A stretch of 57,984 bases of DNA. It comes from Elusimicrobia bacterium GWB2_63_22. Lineage in GTDB: Bacteria; Elusimicrobiota; Elusimicrobia; Elusimicrobiales; UBA9959. The notes beneath the pieces were generated by a model. The model was not told the origin of the DNA. It made no database searches and saw nothing but the letters and a program-made list of their open reading frames with translations. Shown piece after piece: positions 1-8,829 of this stretch. How positions within the stretch are numbered: position 1 is the first letter of the stretch; each line of letters starts with the position of its first letter. The position numbers were made by a program, and so were the translations under genes. The stretch spans positions 1 through 57,984 of the forward strand of contig MGUA01000035.1 of assembly GCA_001799735.1 (NCBI GenBank), given 5' to 3'.

Positions 1-1
1 C

Positions 2-1981
2 ATCTTCATGCAGGCGGCGGGCTTTACCATCAACACCATGACGCTGCTGGGCCTCACCATCGCCGTCGGCATCGTCGTAGACGACGCCATCGTCATGCTG
101 GAGAACATCTACCGCCACATGGAGGAGCACAAGATGAGCCCGCTGAAGGCGGCGCAGGACGGCTCCCGCGAAATAGGATTTGCCGTGGTGGCCATGTCGG
201 CGGCACTCCTGGTCATCTTCATCCCGCTGGCGTACATGGGCGGCATCATCGGCCGTTTCCTCAAGAGCTACGGCCTCACCATCGCCTTCGCCGTCTCCAT
301 CAGCGTCTTCGTGGCGCTGACACTGACGCCCATGCTCTGCTCGCTGTTCCTCAAGATCAAGCCGGGCGCCAAGACCCGCCTTGAGAAGTTCACCGACCAC
401 ATCAACGAGTACCTGGCGGCCAAGTACATCCTGATGCTGGAGTGGGCCCTGGCCCGCCGCAAGCAGATGGTGGCCTACGCCGTGATCATCATGATCTCCA
501 TGGTGCCGCTGTTCATGTTCCTCGGCAAGGACTTCATGCCGGCCGACGACACCGGCCTGTACCAGATCAACATCACCGCGCCAGAAGGCACGAGCCTCGG
601 CATGATGAAGCAGATCTTCGCCCAGGTGGAGACCGAGACGCGCCAGCTGCCGCACGTAAAAAGCATCCTGTCCTCCATCGGCACCGGCGTGGGCGGCCAC
701 TTCGGCGGGTCCACCACCAACGAGGGCTACGTGCTGGTGGAACTGGACGACCTGGCGGACCGCGACCTGCCCATGCAGAAGCTGCTGCTCGCCTCGCGCG
801 AGATGATGTCGAAGTACAAGGGCCTGCGCGTGGCCGTGGTGCCGGCGGGCGGTTTCGGCGGCGGCGACTCCGAGCTGATGTACAACATCTCCGGCCCCGA
901 CCTGAAGAAGCTGGAGGAGTACTCCAACGCCGTGGCCGAGCGCCTGCGCAAGATCAAGGGCGCCGTTGACGTGGACACCTCCTTCTCCTACGCCAAGCCC
1001 GAATACCGCGTGGAAATAGACCGCAGCCGCGCCCACGACCTGGGCGTGAAGGTGGAGGACATCGCCACGTCGCTGCGGACGCTGGTGGGCGGCGAAGAGG
1101 ACATTACCAAGTTCAAGGACGGCGACGAGCTGTACCAGGTGCGCCTGCGCGCCGAGGAAGCCTTCCGCGACCGGAAGGAAGCCATAGAGGCGCTGATGGT
1201 GCCCGCCAGCCTGGGGCGCGTGACGCGGCTCGACAGCGTGGCCAAGGTGGTGGAGGGCGTAGGCCCCACCCAGATCGCCCGCTTCAACCGCCAGCGCAAC
1301 GTGCAGGTGTTGGCCAACGTGGACAATATCCCGGTCAACCGGCTCATCGCCGAGGCGGAGAAGGCCTTTAAAGAGCTGAACGCCCCCCCGGAATACAAAG
1401 CCGGCATCTACGGCAGGGCCAAAGAGCTCGGCAAGATGCTTAACGAATTCGGCATCGCCTTCGTCCTGGCCTTCATCTTCATCTACATCGTGCTGGCCAG
1501 CCAGTTCGAGAGCTTCGTCTACCCGGTCTCCATCATGATCGTGCTGCCGCTGACCATCCCGTTCGCCATCATCTCGCTGTTCATCACGGGCCAGAACCTG
1601 ACGCTGTTCGCCATCATGGGCATGTTCATGCTGTTCGGCATCGTCACCAAGAACTCCATCCTGCAGGTGGACTACACCAACACCCTGCGGGCCAAGGGCA
1701 TGCCCCGGCACCAGGCGATGATAGAGGCCAACCGCACCCGGCTGCGCCCCATCCTCATGACCACGCTGACGCTGATAGCCGGCATGATCCCGACGGCGCT
1801 GGGCACCGGCGCGGGCTCCGGCACGCGCCGCACCATGGCCATGGTCATCATCGGCGGCCAGACGCTGTCGCTGCTGATCACGCTGCTAATGACGCCGGTG
1901 ACCTACTCGCTGATGGACGACCTGGAGATCTGGTTCCGGAAGAAATACATGGGCGGGGCGAAGGCCGGGAGCGAAGCCTAG
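2..1981 (+). CDS. RND efflux transporter inner-membrane subunit (HAE1/AcrB type), 5'-truncated by window edge
   Basis: This is the C-terminal two thirds of a proton-driven RND pump. The reading frame is open from base 2, so the first methionine at base 8 is internal, and about 660 codons of the usual 1,030-1,060 remain. The fragment begins in the fourth transmembrane helix, which carries the Asp pair of the proton relay (VGIVVDDAIVMLEN). The family block FIPLAYMGGIIGRF follows, then the second periplasmic porter domain, and finally the last helices with the conserved Lys (GIVTKNSILQVDY). The pump would sit in the inner membrane and work with an adaptor and an outer-membrane channel, presumably encoded upstream. 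Substrate cannot be predicted. A strong hairpin terminator follows the stop codon. Confidence 0.95.
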   Translation: MFMQAAGFTINTMTLLGLTIAVGIVVDDAIVMLENIYRHMEEHKMSPLKAAQDGSREIGFAVVAMSAALLVIFIPLAYMGGIIGRFLKSYGLTIAFAVSISVFVALTLTPMLCSLFLKIKPGAKTRLEKFTDHINEYLAAKYILMLEWALARRKQMVAYAVIIMISMVPLFMFLGKDFMPADDTGLYQINITAPEGTSLGMMKQIFAQVETETRQLPHVKSILSSIGTGVGGHFGGSTTNEGYVLVELDDLADRDLPMQKLLLASREMMSKYKGLRVAVVPAGGFGGGDSELMYNISGPDLKKLEEYSNAVAERLRKIKGAVDVDTSFSYAKPEYRVEIDRSRAHDLGVKVEDIATSLRTLVGGEEDITKFKDGDELYQVRLRAEEAFRDRKEAIEALMVPASLGRVTRLDSVAKVVEGVGPTQIARFNRQRNVQVLANVDNIPVNRLIAEAEKAFKELNAPPEYKAGIYGRAKELGKMLNEFGIAFVLAFIFIYIVLASQFESFVYPVSIMIVLPLTIPFAIISLFITGQNLTLFAIMGMFMLFGIVTKNSILQVDYTNTLRAKGMPRHQAMIEANRTRLRPILMTTLTLIAGMIPTALGTGAGSGTRRTMAMVIIGGQTLSLLITLLMTPVTYSLMDDLEIWFRKKYMGGAKAGSEA

Positions 1982-1998
1982 CACCGTCCGGCACAAAT

Positions 1999-2027
1999 AA
2001 AAAGGGAAGCGAGAGCTTCCCTTTTTT
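1999..2027. terminator. bidirectional intrinsic terminator
   Basis: The stem AAAAGGGAAGC / GCTTCCCTTTT with a GAGA loop is flanked by A and T runs, so it can terminate on either strand. It lies between the convergent RND gene and the membrane-protein gene that ends the minus-strand operon. Confidence 0.9.
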
Positions 2028-2043
2028 ATTGCCTGTCCGCGCT

Positions 2044-2724
2044 TCAGCCGGCTCGCCCGCGCAGCGCTCCCCTTATAGTCAGGGCGGCGGCGGCCAGGAT
2101 CAGCGCTTCGCCCAGGCCGAACAGCGCCCAGTTGTACCGGGTCGGCACGTACTGCGCCAGCGCCTGCAGGCCCGCCTCGCCCCCACCCGCCGCTGCCAAG
2201 CCGTCCCTGAGGAACGTATAAAGAATAAGCGCGGTGCCGCCGGCGAGCAGCCCCAGCCGCGCGGGGGTCGCCCGCACCTCGCGGCCGTTCTCCAGGCCGG
2301 CTCCGGCCAGGCCGGAAAGCAGCACCATGGTCAGCGCGCAGAGCAAAGGCGCAAGGACCGGGGCCAGCCAGGGGACCGGGATCAGAAACAGCACGTCCCA
2401 GGTCAGCAGCGAGGCCGGCCAGCCCAGGAAGTACCTGAGGCCCGCGTAGTAAAAAATATCCCAGGCGCCGAAGGAGAAAAAGAAATACGCCAGCTTCCGG
2501 GGCAGGTCCCTGCCGGCCAGCACGCCGGCGCAGGCGAGCATCACTATGGTGGCGGCCTCCCTTATGACCTCCACGGAGATCATTTCCTGCGGCAGCCCGG
2601 ACAGCGGGAAACCGAAGCCCAGGGGATAATAAAGCCGCCGCAGGTAGACCACTACCGCGGCCTCAAGTATCCCCATAGCCGCGGCAAAGACGCCCAGCGT
2701 AAGAAAAGTGCCGTATTTTTTCAT
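2044..2724 (-). CDS. hypothetical integral membrane protein, about 6 helices
   Basis: I do not recognise a family for this 226-residue protein. It is very hydrophobic, with roughly six predicted transmembrane segments. Conserved-looking aromatic patches occur around residues 85-100 (FFSFGAWDIFYYAGLRYFLG) and near the C-terminus (PTRYNWALFGLGEAL). It starts about 29 bp after the glgA stop, so it is probably the last gene of the site-2 protease-trpS-scpAB-galT-glgA operon. The SD is weak, which suggests reinitiation or coupling. No catalytic motif is visible, and a role in envelope or carbohydrate metabolism would be a guess from position only. Confidence 0.75.
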   Translation of the reverse strand: MKKYGTFLTLGVFAAAMGILEAAVVVYLRRLYYPLGFGFPLSGLPQEMISVEVIREAATIVMLACAGVLAGRDLPRKLAYFFFSFGAWDIFYYAGLRYFLGWPASLLTWDVLFLIPVPWLAPVLAPLLCALTMVLLSGLAGAGLENGREVRATPARLGLLAGGTALILYTFLRDGLAAAGGGEAGLQALAQYVPTRYNWALFGLGEALILAAAALTIRGALRGRAG

Positions 2725-2753
2725 CGGTCCGCCAGGCCCTGGAAGGGCCGGAA

Positions 2754-4211
2754 CTACAGCTGCCTGCGCTGGGCGGCGATGCCGAAGAGCTTGATGTAGG
2801 CTTCGGCCGACTTGTGCCAGGCGTAGTCGCCCTTCATGGCGTTGCGCACCATCATGTTCCAGTTCTCGCGCCAGCCGTAGAGGGAAACTATGTGGCCCAG
2901 CACCGAGCGCAGCTGGCCGTCGTCCGCGTGGTCTATGGCGAAGCCGTTGGAATCCTTGGGCTCGCCGTTGTAGAACACGGTGTCCTTCAGCCCGCCGGTG
3001 CGCGTCACCACGGGCAGCGCGCCGTAGCGCATGGCTATCATCTGGGAGAGGCCGCAGGGCTCGAAGCGGGAAGGCATGAGGAAGATGTCGGAGGCGCCGT
3101 AGATCTTGTGGGCCAGGGCCTCGTCGAAGCCGGACTTGAAGGCCACCCGTTTGGGGTTGCCCTCCGCCAGCGCCGTAAAGGCGTCCGACAGGCCCGGGTC
3201 CCCGGCGCCCAGCACCACGAACTGCATTTTATCCGCGAATTCCGGGGCGACGCGCAGCAGGGTGTCCAGGCCCTTCTGCTGGTCCAGGCGGCTCACCACG
3301 CCGGCGAGGATGAGGTCCTTGTTGTCCTCCAGTCCCAGCTCTTTCTGCAGGGCTTTCTTGGCCGCGGCCTTGCCGCGCTGAAAGCTCTTGAGCTCGTAGC
3401 CGCGCTCGAGGAAGGTGTCGGTAGAGGGGTCCCAGATCTCCTCGTCTATACCGTTGAGGATGCCGAACAGGTCGGAGGTGCGGTGCTTCAGCACGCCCTC
3501 CAGGCCGTGGCCGAACTCCGGGCGGTACTGGATCTCGCTGGCGTAGGTCGGGCTGACGGTGGTGACCAGGTCGGCATAGACCAGGGCGGACTTCATAAAA
3601 TTTATGCCGCCGTAGAATTCCAGCTTCTCGGGCGTGAAGTCCAGCCAGGAGAAGCCCGCCTTCAGCAGGGTCTCGCGCGGGAACATGCCCTGGTAGGCGA
3701 TATTGTGGATGGTGAAGACGGAGGCCGTCTTGGCGTAGAAAGAGTCTATCTTGTAGAGCGTGCGCAGGTAGGCCGGCACCAGGCCGGTCTGCCAGTCGTG
3801 GCAGTGGATCACGTCGGGCTTGAAGCCGATGAACTTGGCGCCCTCCAGCACGGCGCGCGAGAAGAAGATGAAGCGCTCGTCGTTGTCCTCGTAGTCGCCG
3901 GAGGGCATGCGGTACATGCCGGGCCGGTCGAAATACTTGGGGTTCTCTATAAAGTACACGGCCACCTTGCCCCACTGCACGCGGCTCATGGTGGCGGTCT
4001 CCACGCGGTTGCCCACCGGGATTAGGAAGCTGCCGCCCGCGGCCTTAAGCGAGAAGGCCCCGCCGCCCACGTTGCGGTAGCGCGGCAGGAACAGCACCAC
4101 CTCGGCGTCGGGCGCCTTGGCGAACACCTGCGACAGGGCGCCGGTCACGTCGGCGAGGCCGCCGGTCTTGCAGAAAGGGAAAGCTTCGCTGGCCGCGATG
4201 AGTATCTTCAT
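2754..4211 (-). CDS. glgA: glycogen synthase (GT5, ADP-glucose dependent type)
   Basis: Glycogen synthase transfers glucose from a nucleotide sugar to the growing alpha-1,4-glucan. At 485 residues it is full length. The N-terminal nucleotide-sugar loop KTGGLADV has Lys15. The C-terminal GT-B half carries EPCGLSQMIAMRYGALPVV, with the catalytic-region Glu, followed by RTGGLKDTV. The ATG at 4211 is preceded by AGGAG, which sits directly after the galT stop 10 bp upstream, so the two genes are cotranscribed and probably coupled. Pairing with galT suggests that hexose-1-phosphate interconversion feeds glycogen storage. Confidence 0.96.
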   Translation of the reverse strand: MKILIAASEAFPFCKTGGLADVTGALSQVFAKAPDAEVVLFLPRYRNVGGGAFSLKAAGGSFLIPVGNRVETATMSRVQWGKVAVYFIENPKYFDRPGMYRMPSGDYEDNDERFIFFSRAVLEGAKFIGFKPDVIHCHDWQTGLVPAYLRTLYKIDSFYAKTASVFTIHNIAYQGMFPRETLLKAGFSWLDFTPEKLEFYGGINFMKSALVYADLVTTVSPTYASEIQYRPEFGHGLEGVLKHRTSDLFGILNGIDEEIWDPSTDTFLERGYELKSFQRGKAAAKKALQKELGLEDNKDLILAGVVSRLDQQKGLDTLLRVAPEFADKMQFVVLGAGDPGLSDAFTALAEGNPKRVAFKSGFDEALAHKIYGASDIFLMPSRFEPCGLSQMIAMRYGALPVVTRTGGLKDTVFYNGEPKDSNGFAIDHADDGQLRSVLGHIVSLYGWRENWNMMVRNAMKGDYAWHKSAEAYIKLFGIAAQRRQL

Positions 4212-4221
4212 AGGGTCTCCT

Positions 4222-5205
4222 CTAAACCTTGTACGTCTTCCCCGCGTTCAGGATCTCGGCCGCTTCCTCCGGGGAAACGGCGTTGATGTAAAATCCGGTG
4301 CCCCATTCGAAGCCGGCCACGTGGGTCAGCTTGGGCATGATCTCGATATGCCAGTGGTAATGCTCCGACTCCGCCTCTTTCACTGGCATGGTATGCACGA
4401 TCAAATTGTAAGAGAGGTCGCTGAGCGAGGCCGACAGCTTGCCCAGCGTAGTCTTAAGCACTTCGGCCAGTGCTCCGGCCCGGTCCTCGGGCATAGTCTC
4501 GAAATGGCTGGCGTGCTCCTTGGGCAGGATCCAGGTCTCGAAGGAGAAGCGGCTGGCGTAGGGCGTGACGGCGAGAAAGTCGTCGTTCTCGGCCACGACC
4601 CGTTTCCTGAACTGGGCCTCTTCCTTCACGATGTCGCAGAACACGCAGGTGCCGCGCTCCAGGTGGTATTCGGCGGCGCCGTCTATCTCCTGCTTCACGC
4701 GCAGCGGGGCCATGGGCATGGCGATGATCTGGGAATGGGGGTGCTGCAGGGTGGCCCCGGCGTTGCGGCCGTGGTTCTTGAAGACCATCACGTACTTGAT
4801 GCGCGGGTCCTTCTTGATCTCCCGGATGCGCAGCATAAAGGTCTTCACCACGTCGGCCACGGCGTCGGCGGGCATCTCCTCCAGCACGCGGCCGTGCTCG
4901 GGGGTCTCTATGACCACCTCGTGGATGCCCATGCCGTCCATGCTGTCGTAGATCCCGTCGCGGCGGTTGTCTACGGCGCCTTCGGACACCAGCGCCGGGT
5001 ACTTGTTGCGCACCACGCGCAGGCGCCAGCCCCCGGCGGGGCCGGGCAGGGAGTAGATCACGGGCGGGGTGAGGTCCTCGTTGCCGGGGCAGAAAGGGCA
5101 GACGTGGTCGCCGGGCGCCCCGCGGAAGTCGTTGGGGCGCAGGCCCCGCTCCGAGGCGATGATCACCCAGCGGCCGAAGACGGGATCTTTTCTGATTTCA
5201 GGCAT
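4222..5205 (-). CDS. galT: galactose-1-phosphate uridylyltransferase (HIT-like)
   Basis: GalT swaps UMP between UDP-glucose and galactose-1-phosphate in the Leloir pathway. Visible features are the N-terminal RKDPVFGRWVIIA, a zinc-type CPFC pair near residue 35, and the active-site HPHSQ near residue 155, whose second His is the uridylylated nucleophile. Later come FETWILPKEHASHFE and a C-terminal HYHWHIEIMPKL that completes the metal and active sites. I placed the start at the ATG at 5205, which gives the usual MPEIRKDP start. An in-frame TTG at 5223, 4 bp after the scpB stop, would add six residues. It lies within the scpB-galT-glgA operon. Confidence 0.94.
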   Translation of the reverse strand: MPEIRKDPVFGRWVIIASERGLRPNDFRGAPGDHVCPFCPGNEDLTPPVIYSLPGPAGGWRLRVVRNKYPALVSEGAVDNRRDGIYDSMDGMGIHEVVIETPEHGRVLEEMPADAVADVVKTFMLRIREIKKDPRIKYVMVFKNHGRNAGATLQHPHSQIIAMPMAPLRVKQEIDGAAEYHLERGTCVFCDIVKEEAQFRKRVVAENDDFLAVTPYASRFSFETWILPKEHASHFETMPEDRAGALAEVLKTTLGKLSASLSDLSYNLIVHTMPVKEAESEHYHWHIEIMPKLTHVAGFEWGTGFYINAVSPEEAAEILNAGKTYKV

Positions 5206-5227
5206 TGTTTTACGGCGCGGCAAAGCT

Positions 5228-6043
5228 TCAGTTGTTCCCTTGGGGCTCTTCCGGTTCGGCGGGCTGCTCCGTAACGGCCGCCTCTACGGGGGCCTCTTCG
5301 GCCAGGGCCTGCTCGGGAGCGGCTTCGGGCTCCGCGGGGAGCTCTTCGGCCGGCGCTTCGGGGGCCTGGGCCGACAGGTCGGCGGCCTCGGAGGGTTCTT
5401 CCTGTGCCCCCATGGCGGCCTGGGCCGGGTCCTGCGGCGGCTCGCCTTCGGCCACCGGCTCGGGGATAGAGTCCTGCTCTATCAGCTCCACGGCGGTGCT
5501 CTGCGCGGCGGCGGCCACGTTCTCTATGTTAAAGCTTTCCAGTTTGGGCAGGTCGTCGAGGGAGTTCAGGCCGAACTGGCGCAGGAACTCGCTGGTGGTG
5601 CCGTAAAGGATGGGGCGGCCTATGCTCTCGCGGCGGCCCACTACGGTGATCAGCCGGCGCTGGGTGAGGGTCTCCAGCGGCCCTATCACTTCCACGCCGC
5701 GGATGGCTTCCACCTCGGCGCGGGTGAGCGGCTGCTTGTAGGCGATGATGCAGAGGGTCTCGAGCGCGGCCTGGGTCAGGCGCACGGTCATTTTGTTCTG
5801 GTAGAGCTTGCGCACCCACAGGCCGTATTCGGGCCGGGTGGCCAGCTGCCAGCCGCCCGCCACCTGCATGATCTGCAGGGCGCGGCCTTCCTCGTCGTAG
5901 CTCTTGCGGAGCTCCTGCAGCAGGGTCTCCAGCCGCTCCTTGTTCTTTATCTCGCACAGCTGGGAGATGCGGCTCACCGGCAGCGGGGCGTCGGTGATGA
6001 ACAGCAGGGTTTCGAGCACTTTTTTAAGTTCGGCGTCTTCCAT
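5228..6043 (-). CDS. scpB: segregation and condensation protein B
   Basis: ScpB is the winged-helix (kite) subunit of the SMC-ScpAB condensin that compacts and segregates the chromosome. Residues 1-180 contain the two winged-helix domains, with the typical LETLLFITDAPLPVSRI start and ALETLCIIAYKQPLTRAEVEAIRG core. Residues from about 185 to 271 form a low-complexity Ala/Pro/Glu tail that most ScpB proteins lack and that is probably disordered. The start at 6043 has a GAGG SD. scpA lies 27 bp upstream, the standard scpA-scpB order. Confidence 0.95.
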   Translation of the reverse strand: MEDAELKKVLETLLFITDAPLPVSRISQLCEIKNKERLETLLQELRKSYDEEGRALQIMQVAGGWQLATRPEYGLWVRKLYQNKMTVRLTQAALETLCIIAYKQPLTRAEVEAIRGVEVIGPLETLTQRRLITVVGRRESIGRPILYGTTSEFLRQFGLNSLDDLPKLESFNIENVAAAAQSTAVELIEQDSIPEPVAEGEPPQDPAQAAMGAQEEPSEAADLSAQAPEAPAEELPAEPEAAPEQALAEEAPVEAAVTEQPAEPEEPQGNN

Positions 6044-6070
6044 ATTACCTCGTGAAGCGTTAGATTGAAA

Positions 6071-6865
6071 TCAGTTCTGGGTGCCGGCCTCGGCCGGCGG
6101 CACGGGCGTTTCCGCGGGGGTCTCAGGCACCGCGGCCACAGCCGCGGGTTCCACAGGCAGCTGGTGCGAGACGGGCGCGGGGTAGATGCGCACTTCGGTG
6201 TAGGCCTCGTCCTGCGAGATCACTATCTTTCTCTGTTTGACCAGCTCCAGCAGGGCCATGAAGCAGGTGATCACGCCCAGGCGCTTGGTCTCGCTGGAGA
6301 AAACCTCGTCGAGCAGCAGCCATTCGCGGCCTTCCAGCATCTTCTCTATCTTGGCCACGCGGGATTCTATGGGGAACTGGTCGGCCTCCACCTCGCGGCT
6401 GGGCTCGGCGCGCTGGAAGGCTTTCTTCACCGCGTCCATCAGGGCGTAGAAATCCAGGTCCAGGTACTTCTCCTCGCTGGAGAACACGGGGGAGCCGCGG
6501 TAGAAAGCGTCCTTGTGCTTATGGAAGCGCCCGTTCATCTCCTTGGAGGCTTCCTTGTAGCGCTGGTATTCCTCGAGCATGCTCACCAGGGCGCCGCGCG
6601 GGTCGGGGCCTCCCTCGCCCTCGGGCTGCTCGGGAGCGGGCAGCAGCATCTTGGCCTTTATCTGCATCAGCGTGGCGGCCATCACCAGGAATTCCCCGGC
6701 TACCTCCAGGTTGAGGTTCTTCATCATGTCGAGGTACTGCAGGTACTCCGAGGTGATGTTGGAGATCGGGATGTCGTAGATATCAAGATTGTTCTTCTTG
6801 ATCAAATGCATCAGCAGGTCGAGCGGACCTTCAAAATTCTCGAGGTGTATGTCTATGGCGGTCAT
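6071..6865 (-). CDS. scpA: segregation and condensation protein A
   Basis: ScpA is the kleisin subunit that bridges the SMC heads in the bacterial condensin complex. The N-terminal signature is present (LENFEGPLDLLMHLIKKNNL, DIYDIPISNITSEYLQYL), followed by a charged middle and a C-terminal winged helix (VITCFMALLELVKQRKI) that contacts the SMC ATPase head. The last 35 or so residues are Pro/Ala rich. Its ATG overlaps the trpS stop as ATGA, so translation is coupled to trpS. Confidence 0.95.
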   Translation of the reverse strand: MTAIDIHLENFEGPLDLLMHLIKKNNLDIYDIPISNITSEYLQYLDMMKNLNLEVAGEFLVMAATLMQIKAKMLLPAPEQPEGEGGPDPRGALVSMLEEYQRYKEASKEMNGRFHKHKDAFYRGSPVFSSEEKYLDLDFYALMDAVKKAFQRAEPSREVEADQFPIESRVAKIEKMLEGREWLLLDEVFSSETKRLGVITCFMALLELVKQRKIVISQDEAYTEVRIYPAPVSHQLPVEPAAVAAVPETPAETPVPPAEAGTQN

Positions 6866-7953
6866 ATAAGTCCGGCCGCCTTGGAGGCGGCGGCCATTTT
6901 CCTGGAGGCCACGGCCCGGGCCCGGGCGGCGCCGTCGGCCAGGGTCTTCTCCACGTCCACCGAGGCGGCGAACTGCGCCCGGCGCGCGCGGAAAGCGCCC
7001 ACTTCCTTCTCCATCAGCTCTATCAAAAGCTTCTTGCAGGCGCCGCAGCCGGTGGTACCCGCGCGGCAGGCGTCCTCCTGGACCTTCCAGTCCGCGTTAT
7101 AAAGCTTGTGAAAGGCGCACACCACGCAGCCCTCGGGGTGGCCCTTGTCGTCCACCTTTATCTTGAGCGGGTCGGTGTACATCTTCTTCACTTTGGCTTC
7201 CAGGCTCTTGGCGTCCTCGCCCAGCGAGATGGTGTTGCCGTAGGACTTGGACATTTTGCGGCCGTCCAGGCCGGGCACCGACGGGGAGCTGGTGAACAGC
7301 GGCTCGGGCTCGCACAGCACCTGGGCGCCGAACATGTGGTTGAAGCGGCGCACCATGTCGCGCGTCAGCTCCAGGTGCGGCAGCTGGTCCTTGCCTATGG
7401 GAACGAATTTCGCGTCGTAAAGCAGTATGTCGGAGGCCATCAGCACGGGGTAGCCGAGGAAGCCTATCACGGCCATGTCGGAGTGCAGCGCGGTAACCTC
7501 GGCGTCCTCGCCATGGGCCTCGGCGAGCTGCCGGGTCACGCCCTCGGCCTTCTTCATCTTGTCTTCCTGGCCCTTATACTTGGCCTTGTGCAGCTCCTGC
7601 AGCTGCTCTTTGAAAGTGGGATTGCGCAGCAGCCAGCTGATAGGCGTCACCATGCCCAGCAGCAGCGTGAGCTCGGCGTGTTCCTTCACGTCCGACTGCC
7701 GGAAAAAGACGCACTTGGCGGGGTCCAGGCCCAGCGCCAGCCAGTCCAGCACCATCTCGCGGGTGTTCTGGGCGATATTCTCGCTCTTGTCGGCGCCGGT
7801 GGTCAGGGCGTGCCAGTCGGCCACGAAGAAGTAGCATTCGTACTTGTTCTGCAGTTCCACCCAGTTCTTGAGGGTGCCCCAGTAATTGCCGAGGTGCAGC
7901 CGGCCCGTGGGCCTGGCGCCTGAAACCACTACCGCTTTTTTTTCATTTTCCAT
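6862..7953 (-). CDS. trpS: tryptophanyl-tRNA synthetase
   Basis: This class I synthetase charges tRNA-Trp. The HIGH-type motif is HLGN at residues 20-23 after SGARPTGRL, and the KMSKS loop is GRKMSKSYGN near residue 232. At 363 residues it is slightly longer than the usual 330 or so. A Cys-rich stretch occurs near the C-terminus (CRAGTTGCGACKK), with a further Cys pair just before it (GCVVCAFHK). It starts 1 nt downstream of the site-2 protease stop and overlaps scpA by 4 nt, inside the minus-strand operon. Confidence 0.96.
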   Translation of the reverse strand: MENEKKAVVVSGARPTGRLHLGNYWGTLKNWVELQNKYECYFFVADWHALTTGADKSENIAQNTREMVLDWLALGLDPAKCVFFRQSDVKEHAELTLLLGMVTPISWLLRNPTFKEQLQELHKAKYKGQEDKMKKAEGVTRQLAEAHGEDAEVTALHSDMAVIGFLGYPVLMASDILLYDAKFVPIGKDQLPHLELTRDMVRRFNHMFGAQVLCEPEPLFTSSPSVPGLDGRKMSKSYGNTISLGEDAKSLEAKVKKMYTDPLKIKVDDKGHPEGCVVCAFHKLYNADWKVQEDACRAGTTGCGACKKLLIELMEKEVGAFRARRAQFAASVDVEKTLADGAARARAVASRKMAAASKAAGLI

Positions 7954-7954
7954 T

Positions 7955-8593
7955 TTATATGCCTATCGGGATACCGAGTTGGGCCAGGAGCTGCAGCGCC
8001 AGGTACAGCGGGGGCAGTATGAGGTATTTCACCAGCCCGGTAAAGACCAGCGCCACAATGATCATCCAGCCGTACGGCAGGTGCTTCTCGTAGATCTCCA
8101 GGGCGCGGCCCTTGAGCACGCCCAGCGCTATCTGGCTGCCGTCGAGAGGATAGACCGGGACCAGGTTGAACATCGCCAGCGCCAGGTTGATCAGCACGGC
8201 GAAACCGAACATCTTCATCAGGGTATAGGTAAGGTCGGCCGGCAGTAAGCCGAAGGTCAGCAGCTTGAAGATAAGGGCGGAGGCGACGGCCAGCAGCAGG
8301 TTGGAGAGCGGGCCGCTGAAGGCCACCATGGCCATGTCGCTGCGCGGGTTGTTGAGGCGGTAAGGGTTGACCGGCACGGGCTTGGCCCAGCCGATGGCCG
8401 GGAACCCCATGAAGATGCAGGCGGCCGGCAGGATGACGGTGCCAACGGGATCTATATGCGGAATGGGATTAAAGGACAGCCGGCCGGAAAGGTAGGCCGT
8501 ATCGTCCCCGCGCCTGTGGGCGGCGAACCCATGCGCGAACTCGTGGAAGATCACGGAAAAAAAGAGTACCGGCAGCTGCAATATCCACTCCAT
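7955..8593 (-). CDS. site-2 protease family membrane metalloprotease (M50)
   Basis: This is an intramembrane zinc metalloprotease. The first helix carries HEFAH at residues 17-21, and a later helix has NLVPVYPLDG, whose Asp supplies the third zinc ligand. At 212 residues and with no PDZ or CBS domain it belongs to the minimal FwdE/YwhC-like M50B group, whose substrates are mostly unknown. It is the first gene of the operon running to 2044. No SD is visible. A TATAAT at 8603-8608 ends 9 nt before the ATG, suggesting a leaderless or nearly leaderless transcript. Confidence 0.92.
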   Translation of the reverse strand: MEWILQLPVLFFSVIFHEFAHGFAAHRRGDDTAYLSGRLSFNPIPHIDPVGTVILPAACIFMGFPAIGWAKPVPVNPYRLNNPRSDMAMVAFSGPLSNLLLAVASALIFKLLTFGLLPADLTYTLMKMFGFAVLINLALAMFNLVPVYPLDGSQIALGVLKGRALEIYEKHLPYGWMIIVALVFTGLVKYLILPPLYLALQLLAQLGIPIGI

Positions 8594-8602
8594 AGAATGT
8601 TA

Positions 8603-8608
8603 ATTATA
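8603..8608 (-). promoter_or_regulatory. -10 box (TATAAT) of the site-2 protease operon
   Basis: A consensus TATAAT on the minus strand lies in an AT-rich stretch (8594-8625) just before the ATG at 8593. No convincing -35 is seen. The spacing implies transcription starting at or within a few bases of the start codon. Confidence 0.5.
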
Positions 8609-8669
8609 TTAAATATATAACCTACAAGAGAAATCCCGGCCCATTCCGTGCTATTTATCCCTCTCTATA

Positions 8670-8802
8670 GCGACCGGCCGGTGGGCCCCTCCTGAACCCC
8701 GGCTGACCGCAGGGAAACCGTTGCGCGGTTTCCCCCCCGCGGGAAATTAAGCGGGGCCCCCCTTTCCCCAAGGGGTTCAGGAGGGGCCCACCGGCCAATC
8801 GC
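8670..8802. repeat. long inverted-repeat element with nested hairpins
   Basis: Arms of 31 nt at 8670-8700 and 8772-8802 are reverse complements at 29 of 31 positions. Between them lie smaller hairpins: GGGAAACCG / CGGTTTCCC at about 8712-8733, and CCCGC / GCGGG at about 8736-8755. The element is non-coding, very GC rich, and has no open frame resembling a protein. It could be a non-autonomous palindromic element or a structured transcript. No second copy is present in the window. Confidence 0.7.
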
Positions 8803-8829
8803 TAAGTTCCAAACAGTTGCAAGACGCTG

